In this document: positions 1-14,389 of the stretch, one piece after another
Layout of the letters: each line of letters opens with the position of its first letter
Position numbering within the stretch: the first letter of the stretch is position 1
Source of the DNA: Lottia gigantea
Taxonomy: Eukaryota; Mollusca; Gastropoda; Lottiidae
Assembly: GCF_000327385.1 (NCBI RefSeq)
Contig: NW_008708943.1
Span: 1,666,022-1,730,021, forward strand
Direction of reading: 5' to 3'
Length of the DNA: 64,000 bases
The notes under the pieces: model-generated
Database searches by the model: none
Told to the model about the DNA's origin: nothing
What the model saw: only the letters and a program-made list of their open reading frames with translations
Translations under genes and position numbers: made by a program

Positions 1-2230
1 AACATATTAACAGTGGTAAAGACACTGTTTTTGGAGATGTGCATGAAGAATGTTACTTTAATTGATTTTGTGAACGCCGAGAGTCATACGAACCTATAAA
101 ATTTGAAAGTTTAAAACAGCCTTACTTATAGGTAATATTATCCTTACATAGGATATGAACACTTACACTCTCGTGTGAATTAAAAACACTTCAAACCCTT
201 ATTTAAATAACATTGATCTGAGAATATATATTATTGAAATGTTTTCGTCTTTTTGTTGATGTGAAATTAAAATATTTTGAAAAGCAACTAATTCAGAATG
301 ATTTCATGTTGGAGTATGAAGTTGAGATCAATACTCAGACTTCGTATACCTTTTGATGTGTGTAACATCTTTTTTCATTCACTCTTCGCTAACGTCTGTG
401 AACCTGGATGTTTTTGAGACCTGGGTGGCCATACCACTGTACATCCTTCAGACCCCCCCCCCCCTCTCAACTCACAATGTTGCAACCATCGCTTGCATTT
501 ACACCTGACAGTCTTTGTGTACTGCTAAATCCTGAAGCTGTAACCACGTTCTGTGGCAGCACCCTGTCACACATGAATCTGTTTTTTGATTGTGTGTGCT
601 GTAAGATGTGAAACTTTATGATGATTCGAGACATTTCAATGTAAATATCTCTCCAAACCTATTGCAGCACCCCAAATCTAAAAGTTTTTATTAATAAAGT
701 AGGCCCATGTTGATAATGGAGAAACCTTCAAAATGGATGAATTGATTATTGGCTGGAACTTATAAGGATAAAGATGCAAGTTTGGTGTTACAATTTGCCG
801 GATTTCGGTACTTTAGGGTGGTTGTCTGAAGGGCATTGGAGGTTAACGCATGAAATTAATATAACTTTGAAGTAGAATGACTGTTTAAGTCAGATCGAGC
901 CCCGAATTCAATGAGCCCACACCTGTCTCGTCAAGGTTGGTTGTAAAACATAATATATATTGTAACAATGTGCTTTATCTATCAAACCCCAGACATAAGT
1001 TACTATATATTGGTATGATTTGTTTAAACTTCCTGACGTTCTTGGTTTATGAAAATTGAAAACATCAAAGGTCTGATAAGTAAGGGAGAGTTTTGGTCTT
1101 CGATAAAACCTCATGATTTTGTTATCCATTTTGAGGAATTAAGAGTTTCAACCCGAACTTTCCACAGATCCAAGCAATGAACCGATGGAGATTGCTATTT
1201 TGGGGAAATTCAATGCAAAAACAGCATCCTGAGTTTATCCAAATGGCTTCGAAAAAAGCGGTTAATTTAGCCCAATAAAAAGTTGCCCTACTCATATATG
1301 ATTCAATCATTTTGTGTATGTGTTCATATTTACAAAACAAAACGTTAAAATGGCTACCTACAAGCGTGATGATTGGCTGGTTTCAAAATCACGTGACATT
1401 ATTAATATTACTTTTATCAGTCTCTAATAAGAGATTTGCCTGCTAAAGGGAAACACGGTAAAAATGCGTAATAGAGACGATGGCATCCATTATGGTACGG
1501 AATGTTGACTCGTCCGCAACTCTCTATATCATAATGTGTTTGTGATTGGTAGCTTCTCAAATGGGCTCCACTTAAACATGCCCAAATTTATCCTGGAATG
1601 TGGAACATTCTTTTGGATTCTGCTAGTCACGTCGACTTTTCCATGCACAAAAGTAAGATACTTCAAACCTCTCAGGGTCTCACGTATTGTAAGAGTATAA
1701 GATATAAATTATCGATGAGTCGGTGAGATCAAAGATTATTAGGTCATATATAATGATATATAGGGTCAGGCAATATCAATAGATACTATAAAATTTCATT
1801 TATCAACAGCTGAGTATTTTTAAATTTTATTGCACTAGTTTGTATCAACCAACAAGTTTATTTCCGATAGCAATATCGTAAAGGGTGGTCTAAATATTGC
1901 TTTACTTAAGTTTTATTTCAACAGTCCATACTCTTTTCAAAATGAGAATCCTGCGTACGGTTTTTCTCCTATTGTAAAAACGTTTTTTACACCTGATGTT
2001 GTTTAGGTCATTCTCGACAGTTTGTCATGCAAATAATGCAGTAATAATTCGGTGGGGGATTCAAATATGTCAGTGAACATTATTCAATTGTAGATTACAA
2101 GTACATTGATATTTTCTTTCTGAAAAGGAATACGGAGTGTTGATAAATATAACACTAGCTCTTTAATTTTTCTTTCACATTTGCTAATTCGACACTGTAT
2201 GTCAAAATGTTCATGAAATGTTTATAATAA
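1..2230. other. AT-rich non-coding sequence, no gene seen
   Basis: Only short chance ORFs without recognisable motifs. A run of 12 C lies at 453-464. I see no splice chain, RNA gene or repeat of note. Confidence 0.5.
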
Positions 2231-2235
2231 AATCT

Positions 2236-2299
2236 TGTTCCTTAAGCAAAGATACGATTATTCACATGATCATTATCATGTAACATTGCTTAAGGAACA
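2236..2299. repeat. Nested inverted repeat (hairpin)
   Basis: Arms TGTTCCTTAAGCAA (2236-2249) and TTGCTTAAGGAACA (2286-2299) are perfectly complementary over 14 bp. Between them is a second small palindrome, ACATGAT/ATCATGT. Too short to be an autonomous element. It could be a foldback relic. Confidence 0.75.
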
Positions 2300-2959
2300 T
2301 GTAATAAAAATGCAGTAAATCTATTCAAAGACTATTGACGGTTGATTTTATTTAATTCATATATCAATTTAATCAAATTAATTTAAGCCAGGAAATTAGA
2401 TTGCATTTTTAAATTGAAATATCTTGAACTGAAATGAACTTGATTGATCTTTTCAGAGTCTTATTAAATCAATTATAAATGGGGTGTTATTAATACATAT
2501 ACTTGTAATAAACCGCATTGAGAAGCAAAAAATGATATAAGCATATGATTCTGTTTAGAGGGCCAGCTACATATAATTTATTACAAACATAACCATCACC
2601 ATGTATGGTGCTTACGATTCGAAACGATTGCACTTTCACTTTGCTCATGGCGAGTGCAGATGTACCAGTAGTGTCTAAATGTGGTACATAGGTACAAAAG
2701 TCGTATTTTTCTTAATATATATATATTTTTTTAAGTATAATATATAAGTATAATATTTATGTACATACTACATGGTCAATCAATATTATTAAAACGCTAC
2801 ATTATTTATCTATAGTATTTTTCAATAAAAATATGTATGATCATATATAGTATAAAAGAAACTGGTTAAGTATATTGGTTATATTATATGCTATGAACGG
2901 CGATATATATGCATGATTGTATTTCTGACAATACATAGACAGTTTTAGATCAATATACT

Positions 2960-3284
2960 TTAAAGGGATAGATGCGCCATTGGGGGTGGGAGATGATTTC
3001 AGTCTTGAATACATAAATAGTCTTAAGAAGTACTAGAAATGTTCGAAAATCGCATATTGTATTCAAAAATACCCCAAACAAGGAATTTATTTATTTATTA
3101 TCATATGGTAGTTTCTCTAGAAAAGACGAATCGTCTTTTTAACTTTTTAATTCTAGACATGGATTTGAAGGCTCAAATTTCAACGACGAGAGGTGATCAC
3201 AATTACTGATTGGCTTGGCCAAAAAAAAATCCGTTTCTGTGACTAAGGTAGCATGGTAAAAAAATGGCGTATCTGTCCCTTTAA
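2960..3284. mobile_element. MITE-like element with TTAA duplications (317 bp)
   Basis: TTAA at 2960-2963 and 3281-3284 flank AGGGATAGATGCGCCATT at the left and its inverse AATGGCGTATCTGTCCCT at the right (16 of 18 pairs match). No coding capacity. TTAA target duplication is typical of piggyBac-type elements, but the AGGG end is not the usual CCC/GGG. A left end alone of the same kind occurs near 19035. Confidence 0.7.
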
Positions 3285-3622
3285 TGTATATATATATGCA
3301 TTCAATAAACATACATATTCATAGAGACATTATCTGTTCAATATAGATATTTATAGTGTTATTATCATTAATAGTAACAATTTTATGGACAATGTTTTCC
3401 ACACAATTTAACACGATGGTTTGTGGTTCGAATATTGTCGAGCATGTATGACCCTCATAAAATAAGTACCTTTTTCCAAACTTTTAAATTTGCTACAAAC
3501 TCAGACCTTCCCTATTTGTATGTATACATATTTAAAAAAATGATTTATTTAAATACACTATTAACAATATTAAATTTTTATACTCCAGTTATTTGAGACC
3601 GATCGTTATTTAGATAAGGTAA

Positions 3623-3806
3623 TTAAAGGGAAAGTAAAGAGGTTATCGAAAAAAATTATGTGTATCGGGAACACTGATTGTATCGATATGCACCATTCAA
3701 AGATTTATAAACACGTCTGACTGAAAAATGGAAAGGTGAATATTGATGCTATCAGTGTCTACGGTACACAAGAAAAATTAAGAAAATCTCTTTACAATCC
3801 CTTTAA
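3623..3806. mobile_element. Second MITE-like element with TTAA duplications (176 bp)
   Basis: TTAA at 3623-3626 and 3803-3806. The inverted ends AGGGAAAGTAAAGAGGT / ATCTCTTTACAATCCCT differ at few positions. The interior is unlike the element at 2960. Right-end fragments of the same family (CTCTTTACAATCCCTTT) recur at about 8820-8848 and 58443-58463, showing it is dispersed. Confidence 0.65.
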
Positions 3807-4430
3807 GTGTAAAATTTATGACTAATTAAAAAGTCATTATTGGTATGAATTACTCTAACACTCTAGGCATCCCTGTGGGTATCGGCATCCCCTGCCGTGC
3901 CCCGTCTCCCATGGTGGTAAGATGAAAGAGCTACCTGTAATTTGTAGGTCAAGATGACCGTGTGACTACCTGGTTGTTTAGATTCAATATTTGACTGTAA
4001 AGAACTATTTGGGTTATTCGATGTTGATTGTTGATGAACTGCAGGGCGTTTGTTAAATTCCATTAGCGACCTATGTTGGAAGCCTGAAGCCTGAGTCTGT
4101 CAAGAACTGGGCATGCATTACGAACATCTCAAAGCTTTCTGACCAATACAGAGAGTTGTTATATACTCATCGGGATGAGGTTAGTTTATATTGAACCTCG
4201 TTGATAGTCCATAAAGCAGTATTGTTAACTTCAATTAGTGACCTATGTTGGATACCATTATTTTGATATGTTTTCAGAATATAGCTATAGATACCGTGAA
4301 CAACTCTCCTATAAGAAACTAATTTGGTGCACAATAATTTTTCTTTTTTTAATTTTTTCTGTGATAACTATACAGAGGGTATTTGGAGTATTCATTGGTT
4401 ACATTGTATACAATCTGTGGCTTGATATTT

Positions 4431-4700
4431 GTTAGCAGATATTTGTCAACCTTCAAAATATACTGGCCTTCTTGTTCTACGCCTACGATATTTGGTGAAA
4501 TGATATCTAACCTTCATCGAAAAACATTTAGGCGGTATAAAAATTGTTAAAATATGCTATGGGCATAGTATATTGTGTTTGTTAAGCAGATTTTCAAAGT
4601 GGCCGTCTAGTTCTACGCCTACGATTTTTGGTAGAATGATATCTGACCCTTATAGCAAGGAATTTTGGCGATATATAAATGTTAAGGTATTATAATATGG
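4431..4700. repeat. Diverged tandem duplication, about 150-bp unit
   Basis: Two copies (about 4431-4555 and 4581-4700) share GTTCTACGCCTACGAT and ATGATATCT segments and the order of flanking words. Divergence is substantial. Function unknown. Confidence 0.7.
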
Positions 4701-6140
4701 GATAACAGATAGTCTCGCTCTGAATACCAGTAATATAGAGGCCATGTTTTACATCATTGAGGCTTTAATCAAGATCTTATCAAATTTTTTTAATGTTTAT
4801 CAGGTCATGAGGTGAAAAAAATTTGTAATTAAAAAATATTATAGTGGTAACTAACTATACAAGATATATTTTAGTACTTATCTAATATCAGATATTCTGG
4901 TTGAGTAAGCATTCCCAACCTTGGTGTATAGCGATAGCTATTTGTCACGCCAGGAATTCAGATATTTCTCTCTCTGATTGATGAGGAGCATTTTTTAAGC
5001 TCAAACTTGAGAACATTGGCCCCTTCTATTTACAGACATACTGAACAATCGAAAGGGCGGGTTATTTTTGTTTTCACTAATAGTCATTATTGACATATGT
5101 CCATAAAACTACAGTAGCCCCTTTTATTGATCAATATGGAGTCAACAAGGGGTCAAGTTTAGGGGTTTATAGTCTTAAATTGTTTCTTGTTGTTTCTTTA
5201 AACCTGCTTATGATTGTGGTTACTAAATGAAAGCCCTTCTAACACGACAGGTTGTGATTTATGGCTTAGTAAGGAGCTATGATGCGTATGACGAACATTT
5301 AAAGGCCAATACCCAAAATGGCTATGATTGACAACTGCATGTATATTGAAATCAGGAATATGATTATTGTTACATTGATTAACATTATAGGGAATGTAAA
5401 AAGCTGGAGGAAAATCACACATATAGTTTAGGCCACTCAAAACCATTAAACAACTGGACATGGAGTCATTAAATATATATACCATTTGACGTAGCAACAT
5501 TTTCTTTGAAGACCTCGGACACTTAGATAGTTAAAGTAGAGCTACCATTTTCCCAAAATACAATGTCAAAATTCTGAATGCTCTAAAACCTATTGCAATT
5601 TGAAGCTTTTTGTTTATAGACCCACTCTCCTTATTAGTTAACTGCAAAACCATTAGCTACAAAACATTTTAACTGTATATATGGTAAACTACAAAACGTA
5701 TCACTTTACGTCTAAGAAACCCTTAACGTGGATCATTCATTTCGTTTTTTTTTTTTAATTTTTAATGTGATATATTTTTCACATGACTAAGAAGTACGTA
5801 TTTAAGGTTGATATTTTGACGGTGATAATTGAAATTGTACGGCTGAATATCTCTATATACTACCCTTTTAGTCGTAAACATTGTTTAATTGTGCAAGTCC
5901 TCTGTATATAAAGAACGATTTTTTAATAGGACTTATGCAGTATTTACCCATTTTAAACTTTGATCTCGGGTAAATACAGAACGTGTTGTTAAGTTTAGAG
6001 ATAGTTGACAAGCAAGATTAAAGATGAATTCTTGTTCGCCCGAAACAATGAAGTTTTATGTCTTACCAAAGAGCTATTGTTCTTCACAATGTCAAGCTAT
6101 TAACCTCGTACTTATATACTTGTATCATGGAATGAAGCTA
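4701..6140. other. AT-rich non-coding sequence, no gene seen
   Basis: A 100-codon minus-strand ORF (5198-5500) has no motif, signal or splice context and looks like chance. Nothing else stands out. Confidence 0.45.
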
Positions 6141-6144
6141 TTTG

Positions 6145-6345
6145 ATTGGATTGTACGCCAGCGAATACAGCCAATCAGAGCCCTCGACAGGATGGCTTTA
6201 AACATTATGGCTTTGTGTTCACAGACTTGCTCCCGAGGCCAATCATATCGCTTCATTAACAAACTTCCGGGATACAATTAAGGTGATTTTTTCAGTCAAG
6301 GTATAAGACGAAGTTAAAAGCTTGACACGTGCAGATGATAAAGCA
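6145..6345. repeat. Interspersed repeat family R1, copy 1
   Basis: Shares CAGCGAATACAGCCA, TTATGGCTT, ACAGACTT, GAGGCC and GGTATAAGACGAAGTT, in the same order, with 21115-21275. Family not recognised. No coding potential or clear terminal repeats. Confidence 0.65.
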
Positions 6346-9300
6346 CCAACATGCTTTTTTTCCTTACAGCTGGATTGACCAATATTGAAAGGAAAGCACA
6401 ATATACACCGTCTGCTCTTTATTCTACACAGAAAAAAACGGAAAACGGCGAATTTGATACATAAAAGTTGCAATGATTTCTCTATTTTGTTACTTAATGT
6501 ATTCCTAACATAGTTTTCAAACAAATTATGAAATACAGCCTCCGCTGTGAATTTGAATAGAGACAGACAAGGTATTCAGGGAGTGCAGCTGTTAATCTAT
6601 TGCTCGTGAGCAGTAGTGTAGTAATCTCATTTACATATTGTAATATTAGGCCTACCCCATATGCATATACTTAAATGGCGACAATGCACACAATTCCAAC
6701 GTAAAAATAATATCCTTTCGAAAATCACACTGACACACTAGATCCCATGTTCCCAATCTGGGATACTGGTATCACCAAGAGGTACTTACGACCCAGATGT
6801 ACAAGAGTAGATTATGGATACAATTGTTTTTTTAAAAAGTTTTCATCGAGCTCATTGGCTTTGCTGGTGGTCGAAGGGTACCAGGAATTGCGCATAAGGT
6901 TAAAGGTACAAAAAGGTGGTTACCAGGTCACTAGACAATGAAATTTTCAGTCAAATACCAGCTGGTACAAAGGATCATCAAATCTCAGAATTCTAATACT
7001 CGTGATATATGGTGGTTTCTTTCTTTGATTCTTTTTGTCAAGGTCGTAATATTGAATGACTGAAGGTCAAATGAACAGAAGGCTGCAAATAAAAAGAATT
7101 CTGACGAACGATATTAACGTTTTACAAATAAAAAAAAACTTCGACCCTGTGACCTTGTACACAACGAGGCATTCGATTGTTTGATTGTTTCAGTCAAGGA
7201 GTGTATTCGATTATCTGTCAGTGAAAGAACAAGGGTTATCTCATTAATTGAATTAATAATCAATTGTATGAAACAAGTGGACATGTTATTGACAGGTCCG
7301 GAGATAAGGCTTTATTTTCTGTCATTGTGGATTATAATTTGAATATTTCTGTCTAATATGATGTGTATGAAGAGTTCATTCAGCAGACTGAAGACAAACT
7401 GGTCATGATTGTATTTGCATATCCTTTGTTCTAAGGCCATCGTCTTTTATTTTTTAAATATCTTGACAGCAGATTTCATGATTGATAAAATGTAAAAAGA
7501 ATAGTTTCGTTTCGTTTGATTTTATTTGTGACAAGTGAAGTCAGCAATACAAATAACACGAAAACGAAAACGAAACATCTACATCTGCAATTTGATCATA
7601 TCTCTCTTACCGCAGACAACACTTAATTCAGTGCAGTTCAAAACCTTTAAATAACACCAAGAAAAAGACAAGATGCACAGAAATGCGGGATTCAGATTTT
7701 CACCACTGTCATTGGAAAAGCTCTACCTGTAGCGAGATGGATTGTCGTCTGCATGTGTCGCGGATTGATTCCTACTGAACTTCTGATATATCCAGTGCTT
7801 GTGAGAGACGGCTTGATGTCGACTGACAAGCAGCCACTATCACCACTATTTTAAGATTGGTAAGATTGGAAAGCTAATTCCCTGATATCAATATTGTTTA
7901 ACAACGTACATTGTTGCTTGTTCAAATGATAGGTAAATCTTGGTCATTGTGATCTTGGTAACGTCGTAGATCTTTCAAGGTACCAAACCTACTCCCGATG
8001 GTTGTCCTGATATGACCAATAGAAAACATCAAGCAATCATTTCCGTTAATATCATGAAATATCACACTCTCCAAATTTAAAAACACCGTGTAATGTATGT
8101 TGCGGGCGCTAAAAAAATGCTGTCATCTCATCAAAAAGCTGTTAATAAAATAAGAAAAGTGTGGTAGTGTTTTTTATTAAAAGAGTCGGCGGAAATTTAA
8201 TTTCTCTGGTTTCTATGTCGTAACATTTAAAACACAATATTTATTTTCCTCCTCGACTTTGACCCGATCTTTTGTTTATTTGTTGTTTTGTCTGATGTTG
8301 GGTCAACAGAATGTTTATTTTATTCAAGTTTACACACTGCAATACAGACGGTAGTTTTTAAAGTTAAATAGGTCACAACTCAGCTTTAATTTTTCTTTAT
8401 AAACGTAATGCGTGGGTGGCAGGTTTTATTTTTTAAAAAACTTTTGACTACTGAAATTAGAAATAAAAAGGATTGGGGGCGGAAACCAAAAGTAAATTAG
8501 ATACAAAATGAAATACCAAAATAACATAATAATTACCTTATGAAAGTCGAATAGAACTGAGGGGAGGGTAGGGCTGGTGGCTGTAGAGGGTCATAGAATG
8601 GTGAAGGGGGGCTCACGGGCACTTTCCCAATGTAATATGATAAAAAAAAGTGTTTTTAGGGCAAAGTAAGGTCCGGTCAGCCTCAATTCTAGGGGAGCCA
8701 TGATCCCCAAGCAACCCCCTTCAAAACCCCCTAAATTGTTTATGTGTATTGGAGACACTGATTGAAAATTGAAATGGTGTTAATTGATGCTATCAGTCTT
8801 CCTGATACACATTTTTGAAAATTGAAAAACCTCTTTACAATCCCTTTAAATTTTGGTTGTATATACAGTTAATATGAGTGGAGACAGTAGACGTCCTATA
8901 TTTTATATTTTAGTCTATTTAGTTAATCTTATCTATTCTGTATTATTATATCAGTTTATTTAAGCTTCTTTTATAATACTTGACTTAATTTATAATCCAC
9001 TTAACAGCAGATTGTCTATACGCATATTACCTACTGTCTACTGAACTACATGCCTGCATAAATCAAAATAAATATTACCACATTGCCACAACTTTCAATA
9101 ACAGCATATAATGGTGAACCCTATGTATGAGCTTAATGCCTCGGAACGGCATCAGGTGTGTGGGAAAGCCAGATATAATGGTCATCTACTGGTCAAAAGG
9201 AGGTTGTGGAAAGATATCATACCAATAAAACCATGAGCGAAAATTTGTTGACTTTCAGATATGGTTCAGGTTCAGCATCTTATGCGTTCCATTGTTGTCA

Positions 9301-10143
9301 GATGTTGAGATTCTGTTCCACAGACAGATCTTTTCGTCAATTCTCTGAAATGTTCGTCCCATGTGAGGGACTGGGTCTGTTTTAACATTATCACACTTGA
9401 CCTTTAAGATTTACTAAAGGTCATCATGAAGGCCAATGAGTCGAAAAATTCTTTTCTCGTCTGTTAAAAAAACAAATTGTTTCTCTTAGAAAACTAGTGA
9501 TAATTTGTTTTGGAATTATGGAAAATAGCCTCTAGATTCTGTGGTCAACATTATTTCGATGGTTTTACAGCACCATTGAACAATGGATTTTATTAGTATT
9601 TAGAACCCTGAACCCTGGGGCATTTACGTAACTGAGCCAAACCTAAACCGAATGGGAATGAGACGAATTAAAGGTAAAGCCAGAGCATAATGCTGAAACA
9701 AAGTCTTTAGTTCTTGCCGATTCAGGGGGAATTGAATACCGGTAACTGATTCAGTTTGACCTCCACAACTAATTCTTCTTACAAGAGTGGATTACAATAA
9801 TATAAGATCTAATAAAACCATCAGATCAGATCAGATTGAGTATGAAAAAGATAAGATCATGATATGTATATCTCTCCGAGCAAGGGTTAGTCGGGGCATT
9901 TTCAGGTTGGAGAAGTGCATGTTTGATTATCTGAATTTTATTGTAACCTATCGAGCAGTTTTCTAGCTATGAAATAGGACTGGTTTACCATTGAATCTAT
10001 TTAAACAGAACAGCCCCTTTCTGTCTTTTCTCCGTATCCATTAAAGAAACATGCTGTTCTGAGAAATAAAACCACCATCTACATATCCGAATTGTAATCG
10101 AACAAATCTATGAGGCAAACGTGAATGAATTCAGATGTCTCTC
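6346..10143. other. Non-coding stretch with minor repeats
   Basis: No gene seen. It contains an imperfect foldback at about 7503-7577 (arms rich in TTTCG / CGAAA words), a degenerate right end of the 3623-type element at about 8750-8850, and low-complexity A/T runs. Confidence 0.45.
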
Positions 10144-10432
10144 CTGGATCATGAAAGAAAATTAAATGAAATGAATGGAGTTTTACATCCTTTTTTTGCA
10201 GCATGTTGGCTAATGGAGACGGGCAATGCCACGCAGAGTGCAATGAGTGGAATTTTGCCAGCATTAACCTGCTCTTTTTATATTTCCAACTGTCGAGAGA
10301 TCTTTAACGTGCACAGCCTGTAGCACACGGACCCTCGGTTTATTGTCCCATACGAACGACTAAACGCTTTTTCCATGCCAGCCCCTCTTACCTGGATCAC
10401 TGACATGGGGAAACTGGATCATGGAAGAGAAT
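10144..10432 (-). mobile_element. SINE family A, head-truncated, with 19-bp target duplication
   Basis: Minus-strand element at about 10163-10413. On the + strand it starts with its tail, AAATGAAATGAATGGAG. It runs through the family core and stops near GACATGGGG without a tRNA head. CTGGATCATGAAAGAAAAT (10144-10162) and CTGGATCATGGAAGAGAAT (10414-10432) are a 19-bp duplication with two differences, so the insertion is fairly old but clear. Confidence 0.85.
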
Positions 10433-11976
10433 GACAGATTAGCATCCACTTAATCACAATGACATCTCAGTTTCACCAGGTATACCGCTGTGGAAATGTA
10501 ATTCATCTTTCATGAAAGCCACTCCAGTAACAAGGCCAAGATAGACCTCTTATAAATATACATAAATCTCTCACCAACAGATTACCTCGGATTACCCTCG
10601 GATTTAAAAGGTGATACAAATCAACAATATAATCCGAAATAATCTGAATAATCTGTGATGAAATCAACCCAAATCTGAAAGATATTATTTCAAGATTATT
10701 TTGTAACCTAATCGTAACTATTGTTGACCTGTTGGTAGTCTAAACTGGGGACAACTTTGCCCGTTTGGTGACCATTTCATTGAAATTGAAGCCAAACGGT
10801 TTAAGATAATATGTTACTTAAAGAAACAATTTCTTGACGACCTCTTCCAATTTCTCAATAGTATTTGTTCTATCTTATGTCAAAATCTACTGATGGTCAA
10901 AATGAGTGTCGCTTGCACTGGAAGAATGTATGAGAATACGCTTAAACCCTCGAATTTTTTGGCGCATATATAATATATTTGAAAAATGGGTCAGATAGAA
11001 TAAAGACAAGAATTTAATGTGAGATCATATTTGGTGTTTTTGGTCATAGAAATGTAAGCTGAGTTTCAATGGTCAATGTGACTTCAAAAGTCGAACAGGT
11101 CTCAGCTTTAGTTACATCAACTATTTCATCAATGTCCACCGACATTATGTTGACCACATTGTCATTTTCTGGTATAATTTATGTCAACTCTGTCCGCTCG
11201 TATTAATCCATCTGATAATTTAGAATTTCCCATTATTGGGCAATTACCAGCACGAATTTTCGTCTGCCGCCGGCAGTTACCCAATTAGGGTTCAGGGCAG
11301 TTGATTTTGTATTGAGTTACTAAATTACAAATACAGCTCAAGAACTAAAAAAAAAACGCAAGTGGGGCACATTATTATTCTTAGGTCCTAGTCACATAAA
11401 AGATAAAGTGAAGATTTCCTCCTTCATCCTCAAAATTTTAGGTTATTAGATCTATGTCTATCGTCAATATTTCATGGTGCTGGTATCCATGTTTAAAGTT
11501 GCGTTCTGGAAGTTACCATCTAAGGTGTATATAAGACTATAAATACAATAATTATATATAATAATATCTTTATCTTGTTCCATTGTAGTCAATCACTGTC
11601 CAGAACATTATAATCTTATACAGTTTTTATTTTCAAATGACCACAAACAGTCCCGTTGCTGAAAACCTTTTTTTACGTCCCGAGTAAAGTCCTTGTAGGG
11701 AGTAACAGACCTTGAATCAATTTTTTGGACACTGTTCTGAAACAATACAATGTGCTTAAAGAATTAGTATGCTATTCTTGGTTAGAAAAAATATTAAATT
11801 TGATTGAAAGACAGAGCTGTTTTGTGGTGTTCTTCTGCTGTGACTCCTCAACCGCGATCTGAAAAATTTTGTCATGAACACAATTTTTATCGCGGAAATA
11901 TTCAAATAATCAAATACTTTGGCATTGTTGACATATTATAATGACGCAAACAAATCAAAATTAGACAGCATTTCAG
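10433..11976. other. Non-coding sequence, no gene seen
   Basis: AT-rich, short chance ORFs only. No repeats or RNA genes recognised. Confidence 0.4.
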
Positions 11977-12316
11977 AAATGAAATGACATGAATGGAGTT
12001 TTACGTCCTACGTTTTTGCATCATGCGTGCTAATTAAGACTGGCAACGCCATGCAGGGTACAAATTTTGCCAGGACAGCAATATTAGCCTGCTCTTTTTC
12101 GATTTCTAACTGTCGAGGAATCTGTAACATGCACAGCCTGTAGCACACGGTGCCTCGGTTTATTGTCTCATCCAAACGACTAGACACTTTATCCATGTCA
12201 GCTCATCTTACTTGCATCACTGACATGGGGAAACTGAGTTGAAAAGTCCGGAAGTATCATCTCGACCTATGCCGGAATAGAGCAATCAAACTCACTGAAC
12301 CACAGCGGCTACTGAC
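11977..12316 (-). mobile_element. SINE family A, near full length with tRNA-like head
   Basis: Same family as 10144-10432 and in the same orientation. The tail is at about 11977. At the high end, read on the minus strand, GTGGTTCAGTGAGTTTGA resembles a pol III box A, and GGTCGAGAT is a degenerate box B. Possible target duplication: GACAGCATTTCAG at the left against GACACATTCAG at the right. Confidence 0.75.
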
Positions 12317-13860
12317 ACATTCAGAGCAGGAATGTCGAATGTATCATTTCAGAGCAAGAATGTTGAAGGTAGTAACCCTTACAATAAACACATAAGAAAA
12401 CTTCTCGATCTCCCCATCTCGATATTTGCTTGAAGCCTATACGTGGTCCACAATGTCTGTTTTATACATTACAACAATCTGATCAACTACTCCATGTACC
12501 ACTCAATTTAGTGTTTCGAGAATGGAAAAGACGATCGTCAGCAAAATGGCAACTTACCTTTAACATCTACAAGGGCACTCCGCCCCTATATATGTTTTGT
12601 TATGTTTTCATTCACTTAAAAATAATCTGATTATCCAAGTGGAAAATTGAAAGAAAGAGAAAACGGGAAAATAGTTAGGATGTCCAGTAGAGAGGCAAAT
12701 TTGGTTTTGCGGGTTTTTAACCTAAAAGGGATATACTTGATTTTAGATAATAGGGGTTTCATGGTAGAAAGAAAATTATTATAGTTTGGTCGATAAAGGG
12801 CAGTCCGAGATTTAAAATTTTGAATTAGAGCGTAAATCTATGGTCATGGTATTGATGTAACTTTGTGTGAGCGTCAAAAGACATACTGGTAAACAAAATT
12901 TAAGATGTCGAAGGTCGAAGTAAGGGTTGAAACAGTAACTTAGGCTTTAAAGATTTCCCCTCACTGCTGTAGCTTTACCGTGGATCATTGAAGCAAACTT
13001 GATCGAACACGAGTAGATTAACAGTTTACCAGTGGGAGATATGGATTAAAGCGGATTAGATCGTATTAGGTGTATTGAAATACATTTTTTTATGATTTCG
13101 CTGTCATCAGTGGTTGCCATTTTATTGCTTTGGATATTGTTATATACATGTTTATTTGTCTTCTAATTGATACTATATATGGCTTTCTTATTGTGAGTGA
13201 ATACTTGGATTAGACTCTTTTTTGAGTATTTCGGAAGCTGTTACTTATACAACTAGCCATTAAGAAACATCGATATCCAGTACGTCTGAAGGTAAGCGTA
13301 CTCTCATTGGAACCCCGGGTGTCAGCCGACACGTTCCTATTTGAAACTGCAATTCTGGATTGTTGCTATGATATACTATGAACTTTTAACATTTTATCAT
13401 TTTATAATTGAATGCAATTTATTATTGGATAAGAACTGAAATATATCAGTTCTTTTTAAACTTTTTTTCATATTCGAGGTAATCATTTAAAGAGATACGA
13501 TCCACCCACAAATTTACCATTTAACATTTAAAACTGCATGAAGCAATCTGATTTGAAATGTTATATTTATTTAACTATCAAATATTCCGATTTTTTTCAT
13601 ATACAACGGTTTGATGAATATGCCCATCAACCAATGAAAGCATCCTATCATCGTTGATACTATATTTCGTTTAGTATAATTTGTATACAAAGCTACTACT
13701 AGTGTGTAATCTTGATGTTGGAGGGGTTTCAAACTTTTTTTTCTATTAACCATTCAGAATTCTTGACCGATTGTATTACCCCTTCCCCCTATAAAACCTT
13801 GCCATATCGCAATTTTTTCTTTTGTCTGTAATCTTGTTCATGTGAGAATATATCCTGAAT
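12317..13860. other. Non-coding sequence, no gene seen
   Basis: Only short ORFs without motifs. Nothing further recognised. Confidence 0.4.
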
Positions 13861-13862
13861 AT

Positions 13863-14052
13863 GTGCCTGATTGAATATGTGACTAAAGCGCTGAGCCTAA
13901 ATGACATTGTGCCGAATATTACTGTGCCTAAAGAGTGTGTGCCTAAGTGAATATATGTGCTTAATTATTGCCTAAATAACGCTGTGCCTAAAAGAAGTTT
14001 GACTTCAGTACCGTGTCTAACTGTCTTGTGCTTAAAAGATATGTGCCCAAAT
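13863..14052. repeat. Degenerate GTGCCTAA tandem repeat
   Basis: The word GTGCCTAA/GTGCTTAA recurs about ten times at irregular 15-25 bp spacing (for example TGTGCCTAAATGA, CTGTGCCTAAAGAG). An old, decayed minisatellite. Confidence 0.7.
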
Positions 14053-14389
14053 GACTGCTTACACAAATTTTACCAGGAAAATGGCATGAACATTTTATCT
14101 CAGTTTCCAACAGTGGAGATCGTAGGCATATTTCACTATTTAAAATATGCAATGTTGATTTTGACAGATTAATTGACTAGCCTGACCTTTCCCAGCCCAT
14201 GACAACCTTTCAAAATTAACGTGTAATTGATCATTTAAACTCTGTTATTATTATGTCACACTCAATAGTCTCCTTTCAATTGGAATTTTTATCTATTTCA
14301 AATACTAGTATAAGGCATTTGAAGGGGTCAATCGTCAAACTATTTACTTAAAGATTTGCATTTAATAGTTTTCTGACTATTTTCTTCTA

